Below the pieces are notes generated by a model. The model was not told the DNA's origin, did no database searches, and saw only the letters and a program-made list of their open reading frames with translations. The translations under genes were made by a program, and so were the position numbers. From Mucidula mucida (lineage: Eukaryota; Basidiomycota; Agaricomycetes; Agaricales; Physalacriaceae), in contig JADNYV010000073.1 in NCBI GenBank assembly GCA_015501055.1, positions 62,001 to 126,000 on the forward strand: a stretch of DNA of 64,000 bases, read 5' to 3'. Positions 12,790-22,904 of the stretch are shown piece after piece. Every line of letters begins with the position of its first letter. Position 1 is the stretch's first letter.

Positions 12790-12970
12790 AATTCCAAGAG
12801 GTATGCCGAAATTGAATACAGGATGAACGTCGGGTTGTACGTTTTTCACTCGAAGTATTAGCGGCTGTCAAGGAAAGGTTACTAGGGTAAGTAACATTCC
12901 ACACATCATCTGAGAAACGATAGTTCACAGGCGCGGGTGGCGCAACCGGGTTTAAACGTTGGAATTCAAA
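12790..12970 (-). repeat. Dispersed repeat, copy 2 (inverted relative to copy 1)
   Basis: On the minus strand this translates to FQRLNPVAPPAPVNYRF followed by YPSNLSLTAANTS, matching the plus-strand repeat at 4,137-4,320. The conserved part covers about 150 bases. No target duplications or terminal repeats are found at its edges. Confidence 0.5.
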
Positions 12971-13619
12971 CAACGGCGACCAAACAGTATGAGAACTACC
13001 TATGAGAGTTAAGAAGTGAAAAGAATTTTACAAATGAGGCCCCGCCAATATCGCCAAATGGAATCCAGTCGTATTCACGGATTGGCCCTCAGCTGGAGTT
13101 GGTCGAGCGAATGTGAAATGAATCTCGAATTCCTGACAATGGTTACTTGGGAAAGTTAATGCCAAACAGGTGTATAGAAGCCGCTCAGAAAAGGTACCAG
13201 ATGGGATTAAATGATTATGAACATGGTGGTTATTGACCAAGCAATGTGCGCTTATTTTGGCGCCGATCAAGAATCGCTCTTCACAACCACCACCATCGCA
13301 CGACACCGACATGGCCCACGGCTTTTCTGGACGACTTCAGATATACGGAGGACGACTATAGTGACAGAGACCATGTCCACCTAGCGTCGTGTCACCCTCG
13401 TTACGACCGGCCACCAAGACACGACTACTCCGCTGAAGCCTACGTCGTCGCCGTGTAGGACAGCTCTTCAGCGCTCAACAAAGCAACGGCATCGACAATA
13501 ATTTGGCTCCCGTGCCAGTCTGTGTTGATAGATCCTGTTGCTTTGTAGAAATCTGGCAGCGCGGTAGGCTCTTCTAATGTTGCGACGGGAGATCCCTTGG
13601 AATGGAGGGAAGACAAGAG
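12971..13619. other. Gene-free stretch
   Basis: Nothing recognisable is seen. An open frame at 13,028-13,312 on the minus strand has no known motif. Confidence 0.35.
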
Positions 13620-13850
13620 ACATTGGGCATTGCCTGGGCAGTCGGAAAAGGACAAGACGCGTATGTCTCTTCTTCGTCGCGCCTGTTCTCTGACTTATCC
13701 GGAATGTTGTGTGCCGCTAAAAGGTTCTAGTTCGTTCAACGCACGCTACAACTGAACCTTTCCGCGGTCGCCCATTTATATACCCCTTCAATTCGTTGTT
13801 TTTGACCTTCACGCCTAACACGAAGCATCCCCTCCATGGCTCCGACATCA
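13620..13850 (+). pseudogene. 3' remnant of an SDR gene
   Basis: The stretch from the CATTGGGCATTGCCTGGGC run through AAAAGGACAAGACGCGTATG matches the 3' end and last-intron donor of the intact SDR at about 21,570-21,615. Further on, CACGAAGCATCCC and GGCTCCGACATCATC match the flank after that gene (about 21,787-21,820). The rest of the gene is missing. It is a debris copy of the membrane-gene/SDR block. Confidence 0.6.
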
Positions 13851-14675
13851 TCACGCTTGATCCAAGACTCTTTATTTTCCCGAGCGCGCATCTAGGCGAT
13901 ACTGATGAGTGTTTGTTGTGTTCGGTCCTTTATACAATACGGGCGATCAGGATATTCAGTTGGGTTCCAGGATATCGTTACGTCCAGTTCAGAGTGAGTT
14001 CATCTCGCGCTGCTCGTAACTCAGGTTGTCAATTGAACTCACCGAGATACGGCTGTAGCTGATGGATGAAGGACTTCGTGTTTGCCGTCGTGCCATGCGA
14101 CTGATGTTGTTTACTCTAAGTAAGGTCAATTCCTCCTGCTTCCTCGATATGATGCGTGGAGCTGTTTTGATACTTTTTCGAAGATCAAAGTGACGGCGTC
14201 CTTCAATTTATCAAGCTACGTAGTGGCGTCTGAAGTCCAATCATATAACTGTTGTGTAGGTGAGGCTCACGCCTTCCTATCTTGACCGCGAATGGAACTT
14301 CTTCCGAAGTCATCGCAGGACACCGCTACGTTCATGTTATGTTAGCGACTTCGAACCGAAATAGAGAAGTTATGCGCTGAAGACAACGATGGGTGACTGG
14401 GTGAACCTCTGACGTACAACGGAATTTTATGTGTTGCGCGTTCGTTCGACCTGATTCGTTCTCAATGGGTATCTGATTCTGCCAGTCAATATATTCTTCA
14501 GCTGTTCACCATTGTTGCATTCAAATCAACACGCAGCTGATATGATCTGTCAGTATGTTCGTTCATGCACTTGTGGGACGGCTTTGTTGTGAAAGCGACA
14601 GGCCATCATGCGTGGCAAGCTCTGCTGCCTCACATATGAAGGCAGATGAGTGCGCGCAGTGGATATAGACTCATC
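13851..14675. other. Gene-free stretch before membrane gene copy B
   Basis: No gene is seen. It probably holds degraded promoter sequence of the pseudogene that follows. Short open frames on both strands have no motifs. Confidence 0.35.
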
Positions 14676-15290
14676 ATGTCCCCAACAGATCAAGACTACG
14701 GGTACACCGTAGGCAACGTTCAATCTGCGATGTCGATCAACCTGCATCCTATCAGTCTTCTGTCATGGCATCTACACCTGCATCTTCTCTATTGCATTAT
14801 ACTATATAGGTGGCTGGCAATACTTATCACAGCTTCTTCCTTAGACTGACTTGTCTCGTAGCTGAGAGCAATCAGCCAAAGCAGAAGCAAATCTCTTTGG
14901 CGAGCATTGTTACCTTAATGTGGTGTACAAACACCGTAACTATGGTTTTGGACTGGAACTTTGTCAACAGCCTTTTCATCTGCCGTGGACTATCAATGAA
15001 GGACCAATTCAACTTTTAATTCTATGGCAATCAGTCGGAGAGGCTGGCTATCAATATTCTTCGAGTTCTCAGTACCAGTCTTGCGAATCTGATAATGGTG
15101 TGTGTATTTGCTTCAGAAGAGAAGCCCCAAGATTGACAAGATTGTGTGGCCTACAATACCCCATTTTCTTCATTCTTTTACATTTGTGTACCCTTGGTTC
15201 TGTACTCTGTTGTTTGAAGCCATAGGCCTTCTCCCACATTTGATGTCCAAGTCTACAAGTAGCGTAAGTAGGGCTGCAGACACGATCAAA
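14676..15290 (+). pseudogene. Seven-helix membrane protein, degenerate copy B
   Basis: It starts like its paralogues: MSPTDQDYGYTVGNVQSAMS then NLHPI. It loses the frame within CHGI-TC (SLLSWHLHLHL replaces the expected LVFCHGIYTCIF). Later family words appear in other frames: KQISLASIVTLMWCTNTV, NFVNSLFICRG, then only traces. The second half, including the conserved GIAPTLIIARV segment, is gone. It is immediately followed by an SDR remnant, as copy C is followed by the intact SDR. Confidence 0.7.
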
Positions 15291-15410
15291 TGAATGTGCG
15301 CTTGTTTGGCGATCAAACCTCTCACTTACATACCACCACCAGGACGTAATGATATCCCGTCGGAAGTCCTGGATCCAATGCCAGCCTGATTGTCAGCGAC
15401 AACGAGCACC

Positions 15411-15620
15411 ATGACCAGCGCTTACAAACACATTATTCTCGTCACCGCGGCAGTTGGCTACGCAATCGTCAAGAGCGGTTAGACTATTGCGTCTACCTCG
15501 CCGCGCGAAACATCGAAGCGCGCCAGCGACAACCTCAACATCCATTTTGTCCATTCTTGTTCCACTGCAAATACAGAGTCATTCTCATCAGGGAAAGAAT
15601 CATAACGTGCACAGGAAATG
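15411..15620 (+). pseudogene. 5' remnant of an SDR gene
   Basis: The reading MTSAYKHIILVTAAVGYAIV corresponds to MSTTYKHVILVTGGNQGIGY of the intact gene at 20,904, but the TGxxxGIG cofactor motif is deleted and a stop follows. The sequence remains alignable through the run CTACCTCGCCGCGCGAAAC and a motif like DLNIHFVH, then fades. It lies about 120 bases after membrane gene copy B, as expected for a duplicated block. Confidence 0.7.
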
Positions 15621-15916
15621 CGCAATAAATTCTTCGCCGCCGTGCAGGTTGGCGGAAGCGGGACTTTTTGCTGTTCTCGCTTACTTGTAGGTCTTGGATT
15701 CTCTCGTCTATTGCAAGGGTACTAGAAAGGCTTTGGCTTTGCTAGACAGTGTGGTATCTGTGTCACTATCTTCAACTCCAAATCGGGTACTGCTTCGCCA
15801 CCTCCCTTTCTTCCGGCTTCTTGTGTTCGCGATGAGCTCTATGAACTTTACGCAGGGCTTGCTGGATGATGGCGAGTCTTTGTGAGTCAAGCGTGACTGA
15901 TATTGTGCAGTGTATT
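15621..15916. other. Unassigned sequence before a solo LTR
   Basis: No recognisable feature. A 63-codon frame (MDSLVYCKGTRK...) has no family resemblance that I can see. The last five bases, GTATT at 15,912-15,916, are the left target duplication of the LTR. Confidence 0.4.
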
Positions 15917-16162
15917 TGTTGGAATATTTGAGCACATTCCGTAGCTCGTGCTCTTAGTCATCCTTAGCCCAGCCTGCCCGAGACTGACTACTTATAAGTC
16001 AGTAGTAGAATCTTCTAGTATTGTAGTCTACAGTATATAAGGCATGTATTGTAGCAGTAATACTTCACTCAGTTGCTTTAGAGCAACTCGTTCCACCTGC
16101 TCAGCAAGCAAGACTGTCTACGCACCTCAGTGACAGTGCTTACCGTGTGTATTCTTACAACA
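15917..16162. mobile_element. Solo LTR with 5 bp target duplication
   Basis: A 246 bp unit begins TGTTGGAATA and ends CTTACAACA, so the termini are TGTTG and CAACA. It is flanked by GTATT at 15,912-15,916 and again at 16,163-16,167. Inside are a TATA-like AGTATATAAGG at about 16,030 and the GC-mixed tail typical of an LTR R/U5 segment. No internal retrotransposon coding sequence is nearby. It is best read as the product of LTR-LTR recombination of a copia- or gypsy-type element; which superfamily is not decidable here. Confidence 0.85.
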
Positions 16163-16511
16163 GTATTGACGTATTCCTAGATGTTACTTCTGAAGATATT
16201 GGACTGTACGGCCTACTCTACAAAACACAACCATGTTCTCCGTTGTCATCTGCTCCTGATGCTTGTCGCTTTCTCATCTGGGGCTGGTACTTACGCAATG
16301 TGTTATTCCCTCTTCTTTATTTGTATGGATAGTCCAACTCAAATTCACTGCGCACAGCTCGCCATACTATTGCTGCTGGCCACGAAGTCGCAACCAATCA
16401 GATGATGACTGGTACACAAGTTGATCAGAGTACACACCATGGGTGTTCACATTCACAACCCAGTGGGACCATACCGCTTCACTGATCAACCATTGCTTGC
16501 TTGCACTCTCC
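16163..16511. other. Flank of the LTR and 5' region of NACHT pseudogene copy 2
   Basis: The first five bases are the right target duplication of the LTR. From about 16,440 the sequence aligns with the region just upstream of the first NACHT pseudogene. Nothing else is recognised. Confidence 0.45.
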
Positions 16512-18344
16512 ATGTTGTTTGACCCCGATCTATAATATCTTAGGCCCATTATAACCTTTCTGTGAAGCGCTGAGGAAAACCCTCGCCATGTTGAGGTTGT
16601 TTTGAGGAACAAAGTGCTGAAGCCAAATGCCAACAGGTGGAAGGTTTTATAGGAGTGCCTGTTTGCTGCGCTTTGTTAGACAGCCGACAGGCGGAGGCCA
16701 AAGCTTTGCTCTGTGACCTTGAGTGCCAAAAGAGCTGAATTATGATTGCACTTCAACACGATATGTTGTGAGTTGATTGGGTTTCATATGAATCGAGAGT
16801 GATTTTCTGTAGTAAGAGATAGGACAATCTGTATCATCACATCAGCAGTAAGCTTAGATTTTCCAACCATCATTGTGGCTGAGGCATTGATTAGACAATG
16901 ATTGCTTGAAGATTGCACATTTCATTTTGAAGAGTGAGTACAGTAGCCACCAAATTGAGTTGCTTAAGAAACAACTGTCAGAAATGGCGACTTGGGTGAT
17001 ACAACATCGCGACTTTGTTGCATGGCGCGATAACCAAGAATCCCCAGGAACATTGTAGTGCTATGGGAATTGTGCGTCTACTGTACCGCTTGAACAGAAT
17101 TGAGCTGATGAGAGGCCCACTGTAGCTGGCACTGGAAAGTTGGTCGCGGCGTGAGTCTTTTTTTACTCATTTTCCCAACGTACTTACATCCTACTTCTTG
17201 TAGAGTGTTCATTGTTGACCATCTCCAATCCATGGGCAATATTATGCTGTCCATATTCTGCAGATACTCAGTGGACAATTTCACTACCCTGTTTCCTGTA
17301 CTATGTGGCCTGCTTTGGCAGCTCATTGAGAGGTTGTCCAGAGTTCCGCCCTCAATCTGCGAGCAATATTGGAAGGGCATTCAACCGACCCCGAATGACA
17401 TCCATGGGTTTCTTGGTGAAGTAACAGCCATTTACGCACAACCTATCTACATCATCATTAACACACTTAATGAATGCCAAATTGGCATCAACCTGCTGCA
17501 CGCTATTTAGCGGCTTAATCCCATATTTTAAATCCTCGTCCCCTTACGGCCTGTCTTCAGAGAAATTGACGATTACACATTTGTCAAAATTTGCTCTTCC
17601 AACAATGATATTCTTGTCGCTGTTGATACAACGCTCTTAAAGCTAAAGCATGCTTAACTGGATAAGAAGCTGAAGGATAGAATAAGGACAAATGTGGTTT
17701 GGGAAGCAGGTGGCATGTTTCTCTTGGCCTCTTTGCAGCTCTGCAAATTGGAGCGCAACGTTACCTGCCCACGTGATATTATTGATATTCTTGATTTCCT
17801 CCCGTGCACTCTTGACAACGTGTACAGGTTGACATTCCAGTGAATCTGCAACCAAGGTGAACGGAAGAACGACTTAGCTTGTTGCACACTGGCGTTGGTT
17901 GCACTCCAAGGGCAACTCATTTCTGATGACCAGGCAGAACATTTGCTTGCGGCAGACGTCACTTTGAGCCTGCAGTGTTGTCACGGCCTTTTTGAAGGGA
18001 GCGAACTTCGATTTATACGTGTGTAGGTTTGCCCACCTTTATTGAGTAGTCAAAGAAAAGATTATTCTGTGTATGAATATATCATTGCTCATTGGGCAAA
18101 ACTCTTTTCAAAGAGTCCTAATCTATCCATCCTATGTCTGGACATGGGATACTCTGTTTTGACAGGCACTAATAACAGGCATGTTGTGGATTACTAGCAT
18201 GATATAGTATAGGAGGTAAAGGACCCGAAGGCGGTCACTCATGCTATATCTCTCATCTTAACTCCAGCAGCCCTAGCATTGTTTGTTGCAGAGAATGAAT
18301 GGCTTAAACCACTAACACATGATCTGTTAATGATTGCATGCTTT

Positions 18345-19047
18345 TAGTAAATAGCACGGTTATGGACGGTATGCAACAGTATGACGGGTTGGGTAGGTCA
18401 CGGGATGGGTACAGTCTCCGGTCCAACATACCGCGGTAATACCGCTACACCACCACATACCGTTGCCTCACCCAGTCTCCCCAGATGTCACACTCGACTG
18501 AGAGGCTTAAAACTAGATAGGATCTGAATGGTGCTTGACTATCATACAATTCCAGGTATAATCATCTCTCGTCATTGATTGTTTGATTCTTACACCTTAA
18601 CAGCAATGTCAGTAAACATTGAGCGCACTTTTAGTTGTGCACGCCAATTGATTGGTTGGGAGAGGAATTGCCTGAGTGCGCAAAGCATTCAGGCACTCAT
18701 GTGCTTAGGGTCATGGAGCAGGGCCGGATATGTTTCTAACAACATTCTGGCTGAGGTCACAAAGGATGGTGCTGTACAGGTTGCCAAGAAGGATATGGAG
18801 AAGAAGAAGATCAACTTTCCAGATGGGTATGATAGAATTGAGTCGGATTGACTGTAGTAGTTTACATGCCTTATGTATTATGACCAGTTCAGGCAGTTTG
18901 ACTTAAGCTTGAGCAAGGGGTTGTGGTATACCGTCAATACCGCGCGGTATACCCATACCGTATACTGTGGACTGGCGGTATGGTATCTGGTGGGACGGGT
19001 ATGGTATGCCAATGTGGTACTCACGGTACTACCCGGGCTATTTACTA
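18345..19047. mobile_element. Non-autonomous hAT DNA transposon, 703 bp
   Basis: Both ends read inward as TAGTAAATAGC, an 11 bp perfect terminal inverted repeat that continues with partial matches (CACGG left, CCCGG right). Directly outside are identical 8 bp target duplications, CATGCTTT, at 18,337-18,344 and 19,048-19,055; 8 bp is the hAT signature. Subterminal regions are rich in short ACCG/CGGTAT words, the usual layout of hAT transposase-binding sites. Only a fragment of the transposase gene remains inside, so it needs a transposase from elsewhere. Clean ends suggest a fairly recent insertion, later than the loss of the host gene or contributing to it. Confidence 0.93.
18579..18851 (+). 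pseudogene. hAT transposase C-terminal dimerisation fragment
   Basis: Within the element, the frame contains SVNIERTFSCARQLI, then ERNCLSAQSIQALMCLGSW. This is the conserved end of hAT transposases (the ERxFS...LS..S..ALmcLgsW pattern of the dimerisation region). The catalytic DDE core and zinc finger are absent. About 50 residues follow, rich in lysine and aspartate. Confidence 0.85.
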
Positions 19048-19313
19048 CATGCTTTTACAACTACACCAGTATTACACAATATCTGATATGTACTGCACCT
19101 CCAGACGTAGAGCAATTTAATCGGGCACTCTGTCTCATTACCAAACTTCCCTTTCATCACACCATTAGGTTGATTTTCACACAATCCATCAATGTGCGGC
19201 CGGATATGCGAGTCAGCAGGGGAAGGGTATTTGCCGTTGATTCTAATCATAAAGAGGCAGAGCAAATAGTAAAGGGAGGCAGGCAGTCTTACTTAACTGG
19301 GTACTACTCTTGA

Positions 19314-19629
19314 AAGTTCATTGCACACAGTTGATGGAGAGATTGAATGCACCACACTACCATCTATCATGGAAAGAAGGCAAACTCATCTTGGTATTTG
19401 TGTAAACCGCATCTTTATAACATCTTGCACGCAAGACTTGCTGGCACCACAACTTGTCTTTTGATTTTGCCTGGTCGACTCGTCCACCGAGGTATCTTGT
19501 TCAGCGGAACAATTGGACCTGTGCAAGTGCTTATGATAAGGACCATTAATCAGAATGCGTGGGGCGCAAGTGGCTATTTAGTGTTCCGTCATACTTATAA
19601 AGAGGCAGATTCTACTCCAAAACATCATC
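19314..19629 (+). promoter_or_regulatory. Duplicated promoter region of membrane gene copy C
   Basis: The segment resembles the flank of copy D (about 22,670-22,904). Shared words include TCAGCGGAACA, then TGTGCAAGTG, GGCGCAAGTGGCTAT, and a TATA-like TTATAAAGAGGCAG at about 19,597, some 33 bases before the ATG. Confidence 0.55.
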
Positions 19630-20720
19630 ATGTCCACAATGTTTAAGGACTACGGGCTCACTGAAGCCAATGTTCAGTATATCCTCTCAATAAACTTGCA
19701 TCCTGTCATCCTACTTGTCTTCTGCCATGGCATTCACACCTGCATTTCCGCTTTTATATTGGTAGCTGATATGCTTCCGACTTCTCTTCCTGGTATTAAC
19801 TTCTTTAGTAGCTCAGAATGCTCTATCTCGGCGGAAACAAATTACCTTGGCCAGCCTTGTCTTCTTCTTTTGGTCTGCCAACACTGTCAGCGTGGCTTTG
19901 AAATGGAAAATTGTCAGTGATGTCTTCATCAGCCACGGAGCATTGCTGGGAGATGAATTAAACTTCTCTGTTCATAGTGATATACCAGTCAATCAGGCAA
20001 ACAATATTGTGCAAGGTCTCAATACCATTTTTGCGGACGTGATTTTGGGGCGTACATTGACTTCACTGTCACTGCCGTTTGATTGCTGACCTTATTGACT
20101 AGTAGATTTGGCGCTGCTGGGTTATGTAAGGTGGGAGTCTAGTGGTTGTGGCTATACCCAGTCTTTGCCTCGTCACCGAGACCAGTAAGTTCTATTACTG
20201 CAAAAGCTGAAGTTCTCTCTCTCACCTTCCCGCATAGTTAGTGGCATTATGGTCACTGCTCTCGATACCTTCCCCCATTCTAATGCTACTGGGATCAATT
20301 TGAGGTTGGTCTACTACTATTACTCAATGACCTTGATAACAAATGGCCTATGCACCTTCCTCATCCTGTGCGGGTTGGTGCAAGTTTCAACACGTACCGC
20401 GGTATCATCGAGATTCTTGTCAAATCGGCTGCTATATATTCAGCCATCTATATTGCTCTCCTTGTCGCATATGCATATGCGTCCTACACGAATCGGTTGA
20501 TCTTGAGCGCCTCTGCCTATTTATGATGATATAATAGCATCACGGTGAGTGCTTCTTCACGGAAAAATCTGTACTGTACCTCATACAGTCAGAGCATTGC
20601 GCCTACCCTAATCATTGCCCGTGTCATGGCCGGGCACTCGCGTCCAGATGATTCGTACTCCCTCCGATGCGGTCCATCTCAGAGTCTTTGAGGTTCCGTA
20701 CCCCGAGGGGACATACCACC
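19630..20720 (+). pseudogene. Seven-helix membrane protein, disrupted copy C
   Basis: The start MSTMFKDYGLTEANVQYILS continues well through NLHPVILLVFCHGIHTC. The frame then breaks near 19,760-19,850 and resumes as TLASLVFFFWSANTVSVAL and HGALLGDELNF. The exon IWRCWVM has a stop where copy D has tyrosine (about 20,127). The 3' part keeps NGLCTFLILC and YRGIIEILVKSAA. The final helix and tail are present but off-frame at about 20,585-20,700. It is directly followed by the intact SDR gene. Confidence 0.75.
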
Positions 20721-20903
20721 ACAAATATTGAAGTTCAGATTGCCGAAGGGCAAGGCCTTCACCAAGGTAGCGGTGCTCTAGAGCGCACCAACACAAATGG
20801 GGAAGATGCCTCATCACCACCATCACAATGATAGACGGTCGGAACTTTCGGGTGATACTGGCCTGAGATTTGTGGGCAGTCAGTCTTTTCAACGACGAGC
20901 AGC

Positions 20904-21697
20904 ATGTCGACCACCTACAAACACGTTATCCTCGTCACCGGCGGCAACCAGGGCATCGGCTACGAGATCGTCAAGAGCCTTGCAGAGGGCGGTCATCGCG
21001 TCTACCTCGCCGCGCGCAACGTCGAAGCCGGAAAGGCAGGTCAGGCCAAGCTTGCTAGCGACGGTCTCGATGTCCACTTTGTCCAGATGGACGTAACATC
21101 GCCAGAGTCCGTCAACGCTGCCAAGGATGCCATAGACGCAGCGGAAGGCCGCCTCGACTCTCTGATCAACAACGCCGGCGTTGGTCTCATGCACAACAGC
21201 GCTGGCGCACTCGCTGAGCCGCTCTCCAATATCCGCGATGCGTTCTCCGTCAACCTGTTTGGCATGATCTCCGTCTGCCAGGTGTTTCTGCCCCTTCTTC
21301 GTTGCGCCTCTCCCGGTTATGCGTGTATCGTCAATGTCACGACGCTAATGGGAAGCAATACATGTATGGCTGGACCGGATGGGCGTCTGCATGAATGGGT
21401 CGCGTACAACACGAGCAAGGCAGCTGCCAACTCGTATACGATTGCTCTGGCAAAGGAGCTTGAAGGCGAAATCAAGGTTAACGCCGTTACACCAGGATTT
21501 GTAACGACGAGCTTGAATGGGTTTTCGCCTGGCGGCAAGACGACGAGGCAAGGTGCGGATGTTATCACGCCTTGGGCGTTGCTTGGGCCGGAGGAGAAGG
21601 ATAAGACGTGTATGTGATCTCTTTTCGTCTCGCTGCCTGCTCGCTGAGTGATCTGCCAGGTATTTCAATGGGCGACCATGGGCAACTTCCCTGGTAG
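20904..21697 (+). CDS. Short-chain dehydrogenase/reductase, carbonyl-reductase-like
   Basis: A classical NAD(P)-dependent SDR of about 240 residues. The N-terminus MSTTYKHVILVTGGNQGIGY carries the TGxxxGIG dinucleotide-binding motif, followed by AARN, a cofactor-choosing position. NNAG occurs at about residue 90, NVTTLMGS supplies the catalytic Ser/Thr position, and YNTSKAA gives the catalytic Tyr and Lys. One intron, 21,610-21,659, joins a short last exon so that the protein ends MGDHGQLPW, the usual tail of this subgroup. Without this splice the protein would end early at CM. The gene sits 3' of membrane gene copy C. Three broken relatives lie at 13.6, 15.4 and 22.0 kb, so this is the only functional-looking copy. 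Substrate is not predictable. Confidence 0.88.
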
Positions 21698-22034
21698 CGC
21701 ACAGCTGTCTGTACAAAAGGAAATTCATAACCGCTTACAACGGACCAAGCGTCGAACTCGCAGGCTGTGAACTTCCCCCGTCTGGCACGAAGCATCCCAT
21801 CCGTGGCTCAGATATCATTGGTGATTCATGACTTGTGATCAGCCCAATGTTTTCAAACCAAGACGAACTGCATATGGCTATAGATCTCTGGCTGCCGCCA
21901 CCATCGAGTTTATCGTCGGATTCTCGCCCCCACCACATGCCGCCGCCACCACCGATTGCGCGATTTATCTCCGTGCAGGACGTCACATGCGAGATCTTTG
22001 AGAAAGAGGACATCAGGGAAAGCGCTACCCCGCC
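21698..22034. other. 3' flank of the SDR gene
   Basis: No gene is called. The sequence after the SDR stop (words around AAGCGTCGAACTC and CACGAAGCATCCC) recurs after the SDR remnants at about 13,820 and 22,370. The duplicated block therefore extends past the gene. Confidence 0.45.
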
Positions 22035-22330
22035 TGCCTTGCTAGAGATGGCCTCGACTTCGCATGACTCAGATGGACGACACATCGCTGAACTGCGTGA
22101 CGCGCCGTAGCGCTCTGCGAAGCTGTGACGCGCTCTCTGTCAATTTAAGCTACATCAGTTTGCGTGGAGATGCGTTAGGGTGGGAAAAGACGACGAGACA
22201 TTACGCACGTATGCCAACCATCCCTTTTCATCTTGTTGCCAGCTCGCTGACCTTCCGCCAGACGCCATGCTCCCTGGTAGCGGACAGCTTCTGTATCAAA
22301 GGAAATAAATCCTCGTTTCTGAAATCTTAC
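22035..22330 (+). pseudogene. Deleted SDR gene remnant
   Basis: Short pieces of the SDR gene occur in order. CTTGCTAGAGATGG and CAGATGGACGACACATCGC match the region around residue 50; a CTCTCTGTCAATTTAA run matches the SVNLFG region; CCCTGGTAGCGGACAGCTTC matches the final codons and flank. The intervening parts are deleted. Confidence 0.6.
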
Positions 22331-22904
22331 CTGCAGTTTCTTGTCTCATAGAAGGTTACCAAACGGACGAAGCGTCGAACTCACTGACTGTGGCCTCCCT
22401 TGCTATGATCGCTTCTACAACTTTAGCGACACCACAATACTTTGTATTGCCTTCCTTACAAAACATCGCAAGTTCATCTTGTTTCAGCGGCCGCGAAGTT
22501 GATGGACTCTGGAGAAATTGGATGCGTGATGGTTGACCACACTAGCTTTGGTCTACAGGGAGGCAAAGTCGTCTTGGGATTGCTTGTTGGAACCGCGTGT
22601 TAACGACATCTCATGAGCGAACAGAAAATTTGGACTTTGGTCGGCTTCCCGGGCTAGAACACGATACTTGTGCGTCTCCCAGTGCCTGATTTGTCCTCGA
22701 TACACCGGGGAATCTCATTCAGCGGAACAGTCGGACTGTTCGTCAGAGTCGTTTCCTGTGCAAGTGATAGGATCTGTCAATGACGAGGGCTACTCATGAG
22801 AATCAGTGGAGCGCGAGTGGCTATGAATGCGATTCGATACACCTCGTCGTTTCATTCTACACATAAAGAGGCAGATGCATTCGCAGATTTCGCAAAGCAT
22901 CATC
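22331..22904 (+). promoter_or_regulatory. Flank and promoter of membrane gene copy D
   Basis: The early part repeats the SDR 3' flank. The later part is homologous to the promoter of copy C, including TTCAGCGGAACAGTCGGAC and a TATA-like ACATAAAGAGGCAG about 45 bases before the ATG. Confidence 0.5.

Larger units (their letters stand above)
16512..19313 (+). pseudogene. NACHT/STAND NTPase, decayed copy 2, interrupted by a hAT element
   Basis: A paralogue of 457-2,704. An internal deletion removes most of the N-terminal domain: the start region jumps to the CTGAGGAAAACCCTC run. The P-loop region survives as AGTGKLVAA, but the exon before it has a stop. The longest clean piece is VFIVDHLQSMGNIMLSIFC to QPIYIIINTLNECQIGIN, which preserves the Walker B strand missing in copy 1. 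Many CpG positions of copy 1 are TpG or CpA here. At 18,345-19,047 a hAT element splits the reading frame. Removing the element plus one 8 bp target copy rejoins LLMIACF with YNYTSITQYLICTAPPDVE. The 3' end runs to DSNHKEAEQIVKGGRQSYL. Confidence 0.85.

Noticed and set aside
12650..12915. The dispersed repeat as an LTR (TGTTGC...CCACA ends)
   Set aside because: The bases outside the candidate ends do not form a target duplication, and similarity to the 4.1 kb copy extends past one supposed end.
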